Shown here one piece after another: positions 1-12,546 of a stretch of DNA of 64,000 bases. The notes beneath the pieces are model-generated. The model was not told the origin of the DNA and ran no database searches. It saw only the letters and a list, made by a program, of their open reading frames with translations. The DNA is taken from the NCBI GenBank assembly GCA_025399215.1, contig MU621108.1, positions 33,821 through 97,820 on the forward strand, in the 5' to 3' direction. The stretch's first letter is position 1. Every line of letters starts with the position of its first letter. The position numbers and the translations under genes were made by a program. The stretch comes from Globomyces pollinis-pini (taxonomy: Eukaryota > Chytridiomycota > Chytridiomycetes > Rhizophydiales > Globomycetaceae).

Positions 1-1
1 C

Positions 2-1568
2 ATCAATGACACTATCTATACCATTGAAATGGACACAGACAGTGTTTCTATTTCAATTGACAAAGTTACTGAGGAAACTCAAACCGAGAAATTCCCTTCA
101 AAGTCTCGAAGGAAGAAACAAAAGAAACTTGGTTATCAATTTTATCCTTCTTTACTTCGACCTTATACCGAACGAATCAACAGACGAAAAAGAGCTGGGA
201 AGTCTTACATACAAACATATGGTGATATGGAAGTCTTTGAAATGGTAACTTTAAGGCCTTTATGTAGTAGAAAAGAGACTTTATGATTTTGTTATCCAAA
301 GACTTGTTTTTTTATGGAGTACCAATACATCGTTTGGAATACTTACTGGAGAGTGTTGGAGAATCCATTGGATTGCCATGCAGTTTCTTCACCTTACCCA
401 ATTTCATTATGATGTCCATTCAATACCAAAATGATTACAAACCATATCTGTTAAAACAAGAACAAAAAATGCATATGGGCAAGCTGTCTATGGTCAACGA
501 TTTATGTCACGAACTGCTGAATGGACGGAAAACAATTGAAGAGTCTATTGAAGATTTGACACGAATAAAGGCTAAACCGTCTCTCAACAAATGGACCTTT
601 CTGATACTCTATCCTGCTATTTCTATGGTTCTTTGTTTGATTGGATTTAATGGAACATGGATCGATGCCACATTGTCGTTTGTTATTGGAATCGTAGTTG
701 GAATATTTCAAGTTTTGGCCATCAACTTTCCCATTACATTTGGATACTTATTTGAATTTTTATCAGCGTTAGTAGTAACAGTGCTGACCAACTTCATATT
801 CAAAATATTTGCCAATTACGGAATGTGTATACAAAGCCAGAAGATTGTGTTAAGCGCACTTTCAATCCTTTTGCCAGTAATTAAAGTTACAATTGATTTT
901 AGGGGCTCTCTCTCACATTAAGCATTGTCGAGATATCTACCCGTAACATTGTCTGTGGAACTGTTCGATTAGCATCCTCTCTCTTTACGGCTATATTGTT
1001 AGGGTAAATGGTGTTAAATACTTAATATTATATTAGTTTCGGATACACATTTGGCGATTATTTTGTTATTACTAATGCCCCGCTTACTTGTCCAGATCAA
1101 ACATCAATTCCATGGCCTTGGTTAACTCTTTTGGTTCCACTTGCAGGATTTTTAATATGCATACTTTTTGAAGCACGTAAAGCTCAATGGATTGTGATGA
1201 TCATTGTTTCTTCCCTTGGTTTTGTAGTGAATTCTTCGTTGAATAATTCTGGAGTATTTAGAAATAATGTTGCAGCGTCATCTGCTCTTGCAACTTTTGC
1301 TATTGGAATAATTTCCAATCTTTATGCTCGATTTACTAGGGATATTTCGATCGCTCCTATTCTCTGTGGGATACTATTGTTAGTTCCAGGTAGTATTGGT
1401 GTGAAATCATCACTTGAATTTTTTGGCCATGGTACTCAAGGTGAACAATTAGCTTCGGCAATGTTACAGATTGCGCTGGCCATTACTGTCGGGCTATTCC
1501 TAGCAACACTTTTGGTTTGGCCGATCAAAGGTAGAGGTCCCTCATCAACAAAATATATGATCTACTAA
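2..1568 (+). CDS. Prm10/ThrE-type membrane protein, copy A (5' end cut by window)
   Basis: Putative threonine/serine exporter-like (ThrE/DUF1212) multi-pass membrane protein of the fungal Prm10 family. The reading frame is open to the left edge, so the start lies outside the window. Exons are <2-244, 271-876, 903-1003 and 1037-1568; introns are 26, 26 and 33 bases, all GT-AG. The N-terminal half carries the family pattern 'GVPIHRLEYLLESVGESIG' and, after splicing, 'LLPGLSLTLSIVEI'. The C-terminal half has further hydrophobic helices and ends in 'KYMIY'. Copy B downstream has the same exon plan and similar protein, so this is a tandem duplicate. The substrate is not shown by the sequence. Confidence 0.85.
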
Positions 1569-1941
1569 TCAACTAAAACCACAATATTCTAATAAATTAT
1601 TTGATGATCTATTAATCGTTATGATATCTTATGATAGGTGGTTGTGGATGGACAACATCTAAGCGTTTGTCCTGATTAAAAATTTTAAGCGGATGGAGAT
1701 TCAATTCCACCTATGCTGATTAAATTATATAGCTTGTCAGTGTACACTGAAACAGACAAACGGTTAATCATGCAATCAGTTCTACAAAAATGTCAATGTT
1801 CAACGTCAACGTGATTCCAATTTTTCGCGACATAGAAATGAATCCTGTATTTAAAGCGTTGCATTTCAACGTGGTGTGCTAATCTAAAACTTCAAACTTT
1901 TACTGTTTTGAGTCACTAAAAGTTACAAAATTAAATAATAT
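1569..1941. other. Intergenic, between the two Prm10 copies
   Basis: AT-rich spacer holding the 3' end of copy A and the promoter of copy B. No coding or RNA signal seen. Confidence 0.6.
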
Positions 1942-3548
1942 ATGAATCACACATTATCGATGGACTCTGAAACTGGTCAGTCTGTTGATACCATCGAAAC
2001 AGAGGTGGAAACTGTCCATATTGCTATAGACCATGACGAAGGAACTTCTACTGCTTTAAGTGTTCCAAGAAATACAAAACAAAGGAAAAAAAAGAAATAT
2101 CCAACAAAGTTCAATAGCTCATCGTTCTTTAAAAGTTATACTGAAAAAATCGAACGCCGAAAGAGCAGTGGAAAGACTTATAAGGAACAGTTTGGTGACA
2201 CTGAACAATTTGAAAAGGTATAAAGGTTAAAATTACTGACACCATCAGAAAAGGGACTTTATGATATTGCTGGCAAAAGATCTATTCCATTATGGAGTCC
2301 CTGTCCATCGACTTGAATATTTGTTGGAGAATGTAGGAGAATCAATCGGACTTCCATGTAGTTTCTTTACATTGCCAAATTATATGATGATTTCCATAAA
2401 GTATAAGGACGATTTCAAAACTTATCTATTGAAGCAAGATCAACATTTCCATATGGGCAAATTGTCAATGTTGAATGATTTATGTCACGAATTGCTAAAT
2501 GGTCGTAAAACAATTGAGGAATCAATCAAGGAACTGACAAAGATTAAAAACAAGCCGTCTATAAGCAAATGGTATTTGCTCTTTCTATACCCCGCAACTT
2601 CGTTTATTCTTTGTTTGATTGGTTTAAACGGATCCATCGAAGATGCTATTATATCCGCTTTGATTGGTATATTTATTGGCTGGTTTCAAGTTTTGGCATT
2701 CTTCTTTCCGATCACATTCGGCTATCTCTTTGAATTTATATCTGCATTATTATCAGCAATCGTTGCAAATATCATTCATAATTTCGTAAAGAAACAAGGA
2801 ATTTGCGTTGACACACAGAAAATAGTCCTTGGTTCACTTTCAATGCTGTTACCTGTATTCATGATTGGTTCTGACATTTGATAGGGTCTCTCTTTAACTT
2901 TAAGTATTGTTGAAATATCAACTAGGAACATTGTATGTGGCACTATTCGGTTAGCTTCATCATTATTTACAGCACTTTTATTAGGGTAAGCAAATATTTC
3001 ACTAAATTTGTAGATTCGGTTTAACGTTTGGAGATTACATAGTAGCTCCTAATTCTCCAGCTGATTGTCCTAATCAAACTGGTATTGAATGGCCCTGGAT
3101 GTGCCTTCTGGTACCATTAGCAGCATTCTTGATTTGCGTACTAGTAGAGGCTCGAAGAAGCCAATGGGTTGTAATGACGTTTGTTTCATCTGTTGGATTT
3201 CTAGTAAATTCAGTTTTATCAAACTCGGGAGTATTTGGAAACAATGTAGGTGCTACATCTGTCATTGCAACATTCACCATTGGAATCATCTCCAATCTGT
3301 ATGCTAGATTTACTAGAGATATCTCAATCGCTCCTATCCTTTGTGGAATTATACTGTTAGTTCCAGATAACCTTGGTGTGAGATCATCACTGGAATTTCT
3401 TCGTTTCAAAGATCAGGGTGAACCATTAGCATCATTGATGTTACAGATTTCACTTTCTATAACAGTTGGTATGTTTTTGTCCACATTGCTCGTTTGGCCT
3501 ATTAAATTAAAAGGACCAAATTCAACTACTCGATTTATGATCTATTAA
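1942..3548 (+). CDS. Prm10/ThrE-type membrane protein, copy B
   Basis: Second ThrE/Prm10-type membrane protein. Exons are 1942-2217, 2249-2854, 2885-2985 and 3014-3548 with introns of 31, 30 and 28 bases at the same sites as copy A. The acidic then Lys-rich N-terminal tail (about 90 residues, 'RKKKKYPTK') precedes the ThrE domain ('GVPVHRLEYLLENVGESIG', 'LLPGLSLTLSIVEI'), followed by the second membrane domain ending 'RFMIY'. The start is the first ATG of the open exon. The head-to-tail pair suggests unequal crossing-over. Likely in a cellular membrane; substrate unknown. Confidence 0.88.
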
Positions 3549-3725
3549 ACAAACTAATTGTAACAGCCTAGATTAATATAGTTTTTAAATAATGGATTTA
3601 GTTGAAATTTTAGATGCACGCACATACAAACGCTTAATAAACACGTAAAAGTTTATGAAAAATAAAGTCGAATCGTGGTTGACAGTCCAACCGATTCATA
3701 ATGGGGCTCAATTAGACTCTGATAT

Positions 3726-5307
3726 ATGCTTATTGAAAGAAAGCGACGTTGTGATGTAAATCAAATTGAAATAATCTTTAGATTGAAGCACCTGGAAAAG
3801 GAATTGACAATGGTGTCTTTAGATGCGGAGAAAGGTTCTGAAAGCAATTCAGAACAAGATGATATTATTAATGATCAACTGGATATTATCCAGGTAATCC
3901 TTGAATTTCATTTTACATCTTTTTAGGAAGGATTAACACCAAACAATACAGGTCTAGATTTCAAGAATTTAAATGAAAAATCAAAGTCTTTAATAATAGA
4001 GCAGTATAATAAAGTCTATGGAACTCAGGTAATCTAAAATCTTCGATTAATTAATCACAAGAATGCAACTAAAAACAAAACTTCCAACAAGTTCTTCCAA
4101 ACTTGCAATCAATACTTCAACGCAAAGAAATTCAAACCCAGTCAACACATTCTGAACAATACAAAGGACAATTTCGAAACACTAAAATCTTTACTCTTAC
4201 AAATCAATTCCAAAACGATAAAATCGTTTTATAAATATGATCAACGTTGTAAATCATGGATTAAAACCTTGATTAGTATTCGTGTATCTTTGAAATGTTG
4301 TTCAACTTCGTTCGTTCCAGTATTTCAGTCCTTAAATGGAATGCAATTGTTACAGTCGTGCCTGGAAATTGCAACAGTGCCGATTCAATATCGAAGGTAA
4401 TACATATGTTGTTTTCATGTAAATAGCTTCTATCAGTTCGGTGATCAAATAATGATTGTTGCCTTGCAATTATTTCATACATTGGTAATTGATCAGGTAT
4501 TGTGAACTTGTCAGTAATTATTCATTTTGATAGGTGTGGAGCAATATATTGATTCATTCGCATACACTTTCAAAGAATGTAGAATACATTCTATACGCAA
4601 CATTAATTCATCACTTTTATGACGTTCAAACTATATCGGGTCGTTGTGAGGATAAAAGTTGTGTTTTATATCCAACATATTCCTCCTTATCGAGACTTAT
4701 CCCATCAATCACGACCAGAATCGAAGCGTTCAAGATTATGTCTGATTTGGTTATTTATGGGGGTGCTGATAATCATGGTTTTATGACGTTGATAAGTTTG
4801 TTGAGAAAGCAAGTTGTTTGTATTCCAATAACAAATGCAAAAAGAGAATTTAAAAGGAATCAAATGACAATGACAGATGCAGAACAATCAAATCTACCTA
4901 CCCTATGGCTTGATTTATTGATGATGGAGTTTCAAATTGTTGCAAAAGAATGTTCCAGACGATGGACTGGATTGGATGTAATGGCATATAATGCCTTTGT
5001 ACACTTGGAGGATTTGTATTTCAAACTCGACAGTATTTGGAGAATACGACCCGAGTTTGACCATCCAGTATCAGTTGGTGAAGAATACTTGGTAAATTCA
5101 AGATCAAATTAATGATAGTGTGCTCATTTACGGCTCTTTGAGCTTTTGTTCCACTATGAACGATCCATCAAATCACGTCGAGTAATTTGGTTAGAATTGC
5201 AAGCTCGGGGCGTGCAAGAAACTATGGAAATGATCGAAAGGGCTACCCCTAATAAGACCATTTTGCAGCAATTAACCAAATTAAGGATATTGGTGTCATC
5301 TCTCTGA
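3726..5307 (+). CDS. Six-exon protein of unknown function
   Basis: I do not recognise this family. Six exons join in frame: 3726-3893, 3927-4028, 4062-4396, 4427-4484, 4534-5091 and 5119-5307, giving 469 residues; introns are 33, 33, 30, 49 and 27 bases. The N-terminus is acidic and Asp/Glu-rich, the middle is Lys/Asn-rich and helical, and the C-terminal half has many aromatic and Leu residues with no signal peptide or clear membrane segment. Upstream in-frame context offers no better ATG. It converges on the WNK kinase gene. Confidence 0.7.
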
Positions 5308-5417
5308 ACGTATTAATATATCTAAGTAAAAATGGCTTATCAACAAAAAATAATCGTTAAAAAATGAACAAATAATTTATATAAATGACGGTAAGATATG
5401 TATGTGGCACTGCCTAT

Positions 5418-7580
5418 TCATATCTGTTTTTGATATAAAACTTTGAAGTGATCTAATGCTTCGGGTACCAGCGGACGTTGAAGTCCATTAGCATCTTTTG
5501 ATTCCAGCAAGTCTAATGAAGGAGGTTGAGGGTTGAACGTTGCAAAAGTCATTGGACTTGTACTGTTCGATCTGCTTTGGTCACTAGCTTTAACTTGCTG
5601 TAACTTGCGACTGGTATCATCAAAACTATTCATGTTAAACTCTTGAAGTTGCTTTAATTTCTCTGCAAGTTCATCATTTTTTCTTTTGACTGTCTCAGGG
5701 TCAACATCAAGAGGTGATTGATCTAGGATTGGTCCGGTAGAGCTTGATGATCTAGCTGGCCTTATATGCCCTCTATCTAGGGAGAAATAATTTGGCTGAG
5801 TCACATGTGTGCTGGGTTTGCTTGGAGGTGTGGTACTGTATGAAATTCCTTCATTGGGTAAACTGGCATGGGAGAACAGAGACGTAGAATCTATTGATGA
5901 ACTTCGCTTGGATGAAGGATTTCCTGTTGTAGAGATTTTATTTTGAGGTATACTTTCAGGTTCTGCAGCTTTTGTCTTGTTTGTTTCTGCTTCAACCACT
6001 GGAACGGCCATTCCAAGAGGCACTTTGGGCACAATAACCAATTCCTCAGATGTTGGAGCAGGAGAGTGTATTCTATCTGGTACTTTGTTTCTCTCTAGAT
6101 GGGGTTGTTCATGTTCTGACACAACTGATGAATTTCCCAAACTAGCCATCCCTCTTTGCCTAAATAGTAATCTTATTGTTTCTTCTATCCTTCTACGAGT
6201 CAATTGTTCATCAATAGCTAGAATCAAGTTTTCTTTAACCAATTCAGACACTACATCGGTGGCAGTGTCGTCCGCCAAATTAAAAGGAAATCGAATTTCA
6301 CAAGAAGCTGTGCCGGTGTGATATGTCATTTTAAGAGTAACTTCTTCTTCACCAATCGGGTCCACCACCTCAACTTCACATGAAGCAACGGGCTTTGAAG
6401 GAGTAGAATGCCTTGATATGTGAAATTGATGCTGCTCTGCTTCAATGACACCAAACGACGAATTGACTGATAATACAGAGTCCGACAGTTGTCCCGAATC
6501 AAAGTTTTTTAAATCTGATGAACTTCCATTACTTGGAACAGACGCTGTTAGAAATGGGTGGTTTAATAACTGCTCTGCTGAAGGGCGCTTTTCAGGATCA
6601 TGTTCTAAACACAAGTCAACAAAAGCTCTGATTTCTAGATCCTCGATTTTATACAACGCTGCAGGCTTAATTCCGGATGATACCTTCCGGTAAATTTGAG
6701 CAGGGTTTGTGCATTCGCTATAAGGATAGTTTTTGCTCAATATTTCCAAAATCACCTTTAAAGATTAATCAAAAGCTTATTTGTGTAACAATAATGAAAA
6801 AAAATTGAGATTGCAAAGATAGAAAATGAAATCCATACCATTCCAAAAGCATAAATGTCAACTTTTTCATCATATCTCTCGTCATAAAGTTCAGGCGCCA
6901 TAAACTGAGGAGTACTAGTGATCAATAACAATTGATTCATACCCTAAGACAGATGATAAATGCTGTGTGGCTTTAATGGCAGCTAACCCAAGATCACCTA
7001 TCTTGGCTTGACCATTGTTTCCGTTTATGAAAATATTATCTCCCTTTAAATCACGATGGATGATTGGATGTTCTCTGGTATGTAAGTAATGAAGTCCTGA
7101 TAAGATCTGCTTGCACCAATTTCTAATGATTTTAGGCTTGATTGAACCTTTTGTTTTCTTGACATAAGAGGTTAAGGTCCCCGAAGTCATCAGTTCTGTA
7201 ATGAAGAAGATATCATCTTTATCAGGTTGAGAAGAAGGGGCTCTCCAAGAATGTAAGATATTCTACCTATTAGATATTGTGATTACGATAATATTGTCGT
7301 TTCTTAAACTTTCCAGTATTTGAATTTCCCTTGTGTACCGATTAACATCTATAATCAGAAACCAAAGAAAGTACCAGGAGAAGAGAAAGTTCCAACTCTA
7401 ATCTGATTCCAAGCAACTTCAACTCCTTCTTCCTGGTCAAAAGCCTTGAAGACTTCCTTATGGGCACCTTTTCCAAGGGATTTCCGATAACGTTCGAATC
7501 GACCAGTGGGATCAGTCTGAACAAGAATTAGGACTTAAACCCAAAAACAATACCATCACAATATCATAGTCATCTTCCAT
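5418..7580 (-). CDS. WNK-type serine/threonine kinase with OSR1-like C-terminal domain
   Basis: Protein kinase of the WNK (with-no-lysine) family, which signals osmotic and ion stress. Exons (5'->3') are 7554-7580, 7375-7516, 7287-7348, 6943-7262, 6839-6914 and 5418-6755, giving 654 residues; introns are 37, 26, 24, 28 and 83 bases. The usual VAIK lysine is replaced ('[10 protein letters not shown]') and a lysine sits in the glycine loop ('[13 protein letters not shown]'), the WNK hallmark. Catalytic loop 'HRDLKGDN' and 'IGDLGLA' are present, as are '[12 protein letters not shown]' and the kinase C-lobe. Beyond it '[21 protein letters not shown]' style sequence matches the OSR1_C/autoinhibitory fold, then a Ser-rich tail. 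Likely cytosolic. Confidence 0.88.
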
Positions 7581-7733
7581 GAGTAGCCAAAAAAGACTGT
7601 TTGCAAAAACTAAGAAAGGATGTGGCTTGCACCCTCAAACCCAAAGCCACCTACTCTTTGCTCCTTATATTACACATTTTGAATAAATCGTACAGTTCAT
7701 TGGTTGATTTATTACTTAGTTGTACTCCAATGT

Positions 7734-9201
7734 CTATTTTCTTGATCGATGTCTTCTTTTCTTGCGTGGTTCACTAATGGCTGTTTCTGGCCTAGCAATG
7801 TTCAATATTTCTAAGTCTTTCTTTTTCACGTACTGTGACTTCTTGGTATTATTACATTCATTAGCTGTATATTCTACGCCAGTGGCTGTCGCTGAAAGTT
7901 CATCTTTAAACCGTTTGTTGTGCCCGCCACAACCATCGCTTTCCAACAGCCCCGACATCAATTTAGTATCATTGCTATTTTTCATCTCCGTATCACTATC
8001 TTCAAAGGTTATATGAACTGCTTTCCGTTTCACTTTCTTTGGCTTCGATTGCATCGGTTCTTCTGATTTGATTACTGGATCTTCCAAGTTGCAGTTTTGT
8101 CCAGGACTTTTATAATCCAGCTTTGGTACGGTTCTATACATATCTACATTAATTGGGTCGCTTTCTTCTTCAATATTTGTGATTGTCGCTTCCACTTCTG
8201 CACCACTAACTGAATAAATGGTCTCCCAATATTCGGCCTCATCTGCTCCATCCAATCCATACAAAACAATGCCAGAACAGGAATCAATATCATTTTGAAA
8301 GTTATAAAACTGCTGTTTACACTCAGCACTTTGCAATGCACCAGTACAATCATACCCGTTCTTTTGAGTAATACATGTCCGTGAATAATAACTCTGGGCT
8401 AACAACAATCCATAATGTGATTTAAATCGAATATATGCCTTAAATTATTAAAATGATAAGTTACATATGTATTCCCTCTTTGATAATCTACAAACGCAAC
8501 TGGCGCTACCATCTCCATCAATTTCTAATCAATTAATTAAATATACGCTCAATATGTCACAATAAAATGGTGAAAAATAAGGTCATTGAATAGTGTTACC
8601 TTGATTGTTTTTGAATTAGTAGAGCTGTTTAAGCCTTGACAAACACCAATCACTCCTTTCTGATACTCTACGTGCCGTTCTTTGATGCATGCATTTTTAA
8701 CCTGTTCCAGCTCATTGGTTACTTTTGACAGATGTTCATGGTATTCTAGACAACGTTGATTCCATTCCAATCTGCAACATTAACTTCAAATTGACTTTAC
8801 TTGGTTAAAACAAAATATCCGCCCAGAATTGGATCGGAATTGAATTTTTTCAGAAGTTTGTTTGCAGATTTCTGTGATTTAAATGTCAAAAAACAGTATT
8901 GTTTCGATTGATTTATATGCTGAATTGTACCAAATTCTTTGCATCGTTCAATCAACTGATCTGTGATTGATCCCTCTACATATGCTGTTGTTTGATCATA
9001 CTGTTGGAACAGTTCATCAGGGAAGTGACAGATTCTAAAGTTTCTACCATCTTCACTAACCTAGAAAATGAACAAAAACTGATTATTAACTTCAATATCT
9101 GAAATTCTTCGTAGTTCTTTAGCAAATAAAGCATCATCTTGACAGTCTTTGGTATACAATAATCGAATAGGTGACCCTAATAATGAATTAACCATTACCA
9201 T
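7734..9201 (-). CDS. LARP7-like La-related RNA-binding protein (N-terminus unresolved)
   Basis: La-related protein resembling LARP7 (Pof8 and p65 are telomerase relatives). Exons (5'->3') are >=9091-9201, 8801-9060, 8600-8771, 8465-8524 and 7734-8438; introns are 30, 29, 75 and 26 bases. The first exon ends a La-motif winged helix ('LFAKELRRISDIEVSEDG'). RRM1 follows ('TAYVEGSITDQLIERC', 'QYCFLTFKS'). Downstream, 'GVIGVCQGL', 'VAPVAFVDYQRGNTYAYIRF' and 'DEAEYWETI' match the C-terminal xRRM of LARP7. A basic nuclear tail 'PRKKRRHRSRK' ends it. The 9201 start is only the most upstream ATG in frame; the front of the La motif probably lies at 9205-9330 but I could not join it. Confidence 0.75.
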
Positions 9202-10163
9202 ATCACCTACATTGATTCGTCTTTAATGGTAATAATAAATGGTAATTGAATCTCAAATCCAATATGAAATTTGATGAAATTAGACTGTTTGTCATTTGAA
9301 TGAAAAAGAATTTCATCAGACTTGAATACTGAATTAAAGACAGAAAGAAACCAATAAAGTCAATAAGTTCGATTTTCTACAACATCTTATAAAATACCCA
9401 CTCTTTCTATACTTCAAATATCTTCGTTGAAATAGGTAATTGAAAACAATGAAGATCTGGTAGAGAAGCTGCCTAGCTCATATAAATACATCTACAAGCA
9501 TACGACTCTATTTGATGGGTCCTAAAGGTCTACAACGCGGAAAGCTGTGCAAAAAACAACACTACCATCTAACAAAAAGGAAGAAATGAAAATCAGGAAC
9601 AAGATCGCTTATTATTATATCAAAAGGATAAGATATTGAATTAATTAGGAAGATGAAGGAAACAATCAATGGTTTCATTTAATTCATTCCATGCAGTATA
9701 TCGCATGATGAAGCCATTCCATGAGATACTATGTATCACAAACGTGGACCTCACATTGCATTGTACCACCAACAATAAGCAAAGAGCAAAGACAAAAGAG
9801 CACATAGTTCTTTAAGTGACTGCCTTTGGGTAATGAATGGATTTTTATTGATGAATAAAGATCTGAAGAATAGGATATATCGTAATTAGAAGGCATGAAT
9901 TGGATACAATACTTGGTATTAATTTGCCAGCGTTGACAATTTTATCTTCTGCTCAATGATATTCATTTTCCACTTTAAAGACATACGACACTTTTGCTCC
10001 ATCAAGTATATACTACAACTTACAAAGGGGTTTTGGCTATACTACGTCTGTGGGAAACTTCCAATGCATCATCATGCTTAGTTGGACACGGATGCCATAC
10101 AGTAGTTCCCCTGCCACCCTTGACGCATTGATAAACTCGCATGTCCCTTTCAGGCATTCGCAG
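9202..10163. other. Region between the LARP7-like gene and trypsin 1
   Basis: About 1 kb. The first ~130 bases may encode the missing start of the LARP7-like protein on the minus strand ('FIKFHIGFEI' recalls a La motif), but no clean splice links it. The rest is AT-rich promoter sequence for the trypsin gene; no other gene seen. Confidence 0.4.
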
Positions 10164-10171
10164 TATAAATA
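10164..10171 (+). promoter_or_regulatory. TATA box of trypsin 1
   Basis: TATAAATA, 41 bases before the ATG at 10205. The other two trypsin genes have a TATA element at almost the same distance. Confidence 0.6.
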
Positions 10172-10204
10172 CTATGGGTAGATTCATAAAATACTATCAT
10201 TCAA

Positions 10205-10972
10205 ATGAAAGTTTTCTCCTTAGTTGCTCTTGCCTCCACTGCCCTCGCTGCCCCAACTGATAAACCTGTTGTTGGTGGTACTCCAGTTGGTTCACCAGAT
10301 GTTTATCCATGGTTGGTTGCTCTTCGCAAGAATGGAGGAGCTCATTGTGGTGGATCTCTTATCAGCCCTACCAAAATTCTAACTGCAGCCCACTGTACTG
10401 TTGGACAAACTCCATCCAATTTCCAAGCCTTCTACCATCGTTATGATTTTGGCAAGACTGCTACCACTGAAAAGGCTACCACTTTCAATGTCAAGAAATT
10501 CACCGTTCACCCACAATATACTTCCGCCTCTTCCAGTGGATATGATGTTGCAATTTGGGATGTTGAACGCGTTTCTGGACCTGTACCAACAAAATTTGCT
10601 AAACTTGATGATGGAACTTTTGCCACTGCGGGACAATCATTGAAGGTTGCTGGATGGGGAACTCTCTCATCTGGAGCATCTACCACACCAAAGAAGATGT
10701 ACGAAACTGTTGTTCCAGTCACCACCAATGAGGTTTGTGTGAATGCTTATCCATCACTTCAACAAGTCTCCACTACATTCTGTGCTGGATTTACCGAAGG
10801 TGGTAAAGATACTTGTCAAGGAGACTCTGGTGGCCCAGCATTTGTTAGCAACGAAGATGGATCTGTCAGTGTTGCTGGTATTGTTTCCTTTGGACGCGGA
10901 TGTGCCTTGGCCGGATATCCAGGTGTTTATACTACTGTCGCTTCTGTCTCATCTTGGATTAAAGCAAATTAA
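10205..10972 (+). CDS. Secreted trypsin-like serine protease 1
   Basis: S1A family endopeptidase, 255 residues, one exon. A signal peptide (about residues 1-15, ending 'ALAAP') is followed by a short propeptide and the activation site 'VVGG'. The catalytic triad is visible: His in 'TAAHC', Asp in 'YDVAIWDVE', Ser in 'GDSGGP'. Asp in 'KDTCQGDSGGP' is the base of the S1 pocket and predicts cutting after Lys/Arg. Six cysteines can form three disulfides. It is closely related to the genes at 27.7 and 30.8 kb. Likely an extracellular digestive enzyme. Confidence 0.97.
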   Translation: MKVFSLVALASTALAAPTDKPVVGGTPVGSPDVYPWLVALRKNGGAHCGGSLISPTKILTAAHCTVGQTPSNFQAFYHRYDFGKTATTEKATTFNVKKFTVHPQYTSASSSGYDVAIWDVERVSGPVPTKFAKLDDGTFATAGQSLKVAGWGTLSSGASTTPKKMYETVVPVTTNEVCVNAYPSLQQVSTTFCAGFTEGGKDTCQGDSGGPAFVSNEDGSVSVAGIVSFGRGCALAGYPGVYTTVASVSSWIKAN

Positions 10973-11301
10973 GAATTTCATTTGTTTTCAAGTAGAATTA
11001 CAATACATACATTCTTATCATATTTTTTATATTATGTCAGATACAAATAACTTGAGAGCCAAAATACAGTGTTTTATTAATTCATATATAACTGAGAATT
11101 TGTTAATTATAATTCCCAACTATACACAATAGTCATGCACTACTCGTTGGGATCGTGTGCTATAACTTCTAATTTTTTTGGTAGATTTCATACTTAATGT
11201 ATTCTTAGCTGCTTTTTCGTTATATGGTAGTGATAGGGACTGGTTCCAATTCAAAAATCCACGTCTATAAAACCGTTAATTTAGCTTCTCCAAAAAGTAA
11301 C

Positions 11302-12277
11302 ATGTCTGATTTTGGAACTAATTTGTTGGATACATTCACCAAAAGCGGATTAGCATGGGTTCAAACTACAGGTATCTAAGCAGGTCGTCTAATTTGAATG
11401 ATCAGGTTGCATTTACATCATCTATGGATTTTTTATTTCAAATCAGATGCCTATTTGGAGAATACTGTTGGCACACGGTGTATCAGGTTTAATTGGAATA
11501 TTTATAGAAAATTGTTTTGTTGCATCTAAATTAGCTAATCCTGATTTAAACATTGCTTTTTTATTGGGTAACAATTTTAGCACTTATTAATATGTAGGAA
11601 TAAACGAGATTATGTGGATTATTCATGAAGCTTCTACAGTTTATTATTCGTTTGTGAAACTTCAGATTGCCATTCTTGATCCAAAGCACAAACGGGTATT
11701 AAGGGGGATTTTGGGGATACTGTTTTTGGGGTTTTCAGGTTGTCGAATTAATATTGGACGCTTACGGGTGATGGCCAACTTGACTATGAATACCGAAATT
11801 GCTGCTGCCCATTCGTATGCGTTTATTTTCTGGGGTTTGGCTGATATTGTCATATTTGGATTGTTGGCATATAATATCTATGCACAGATATCAGTGGTCA
11901 ATCACTCAACCATGCATTTGGTGGTTACATTGTTAAAATCCTCAGTTCCTCGATTACTGGTCTTGGTCGTCAACACATTATTAATTGTAATAATTGGACA
12001 AATTTCAGATCCAAACAGCAATATTAAAAATCTTAATTCATTAGTTTGGGCGATAAAGGGAACATATCCGGTAAGATACTTGGCAGGTTTAATTTTCTAG
12101 ATTATCCTCCTTTTTGATATTCATACCACCAAAGATATGCTCATACATGCAGCCTCTAATATTTCACATAGAACTGGACAGACTCAACAAACAACTCAGC
12201 ATCTGAACGTTTTTGATGTTAATCAGATTGAAGAGAGCAAGACCCCAAACATTGCGAGAGTGAATACCGTTGTCTAA
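11302..12277 (+). CDS. Multi-pass membrane protein of unknown function
   Basis: Exons 11302-11371, 11406-11567, 11598-12070 and 12101-12277 give 293 residues; introns are 34, 30 and 30 bases. About seven hydrophobic helices are predicted, beginning 'GCIYIIYGFF' and including 'AYAFIFWGLADIVIFGLLAY'-like sequence and 'LLVLVVNTLLIVIIG'. The C-terminal ~55 residues are polar and probably cytosolic. The layout recalls seven-helix receptors, but no family motif is visible, so no function is assigned. Confidence 0.75.
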
Positions 12278-12546
12278 GTTTATTGATTTCTAAAATTACT
12301 ACCATATTAAGAATTTAATTTCCTCATCTTTGAGATTTTCAGAATTGATATGATGGTCGCTACATAATAACTGAGCTCAATGCAACTCACAGTGTTATAC
12401 ATGAACCAACTCAACTTTACGCGACTAACGTTCATATTATATCAACTACAAAGTATACTTAAAAAGGAATAGCTTTGCTTCGTTATTCTATAGCAACAAC
12501 AGTGAATGTGAGAAATTCAATTTTTTCCAAATTTAATTGAAACCTC

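Noticed and set aside
5977..6693. Plus-strand frames across the WNK gene
   Set aside because: Shadows of the minus-strand kinase tail, without splice or motif support.
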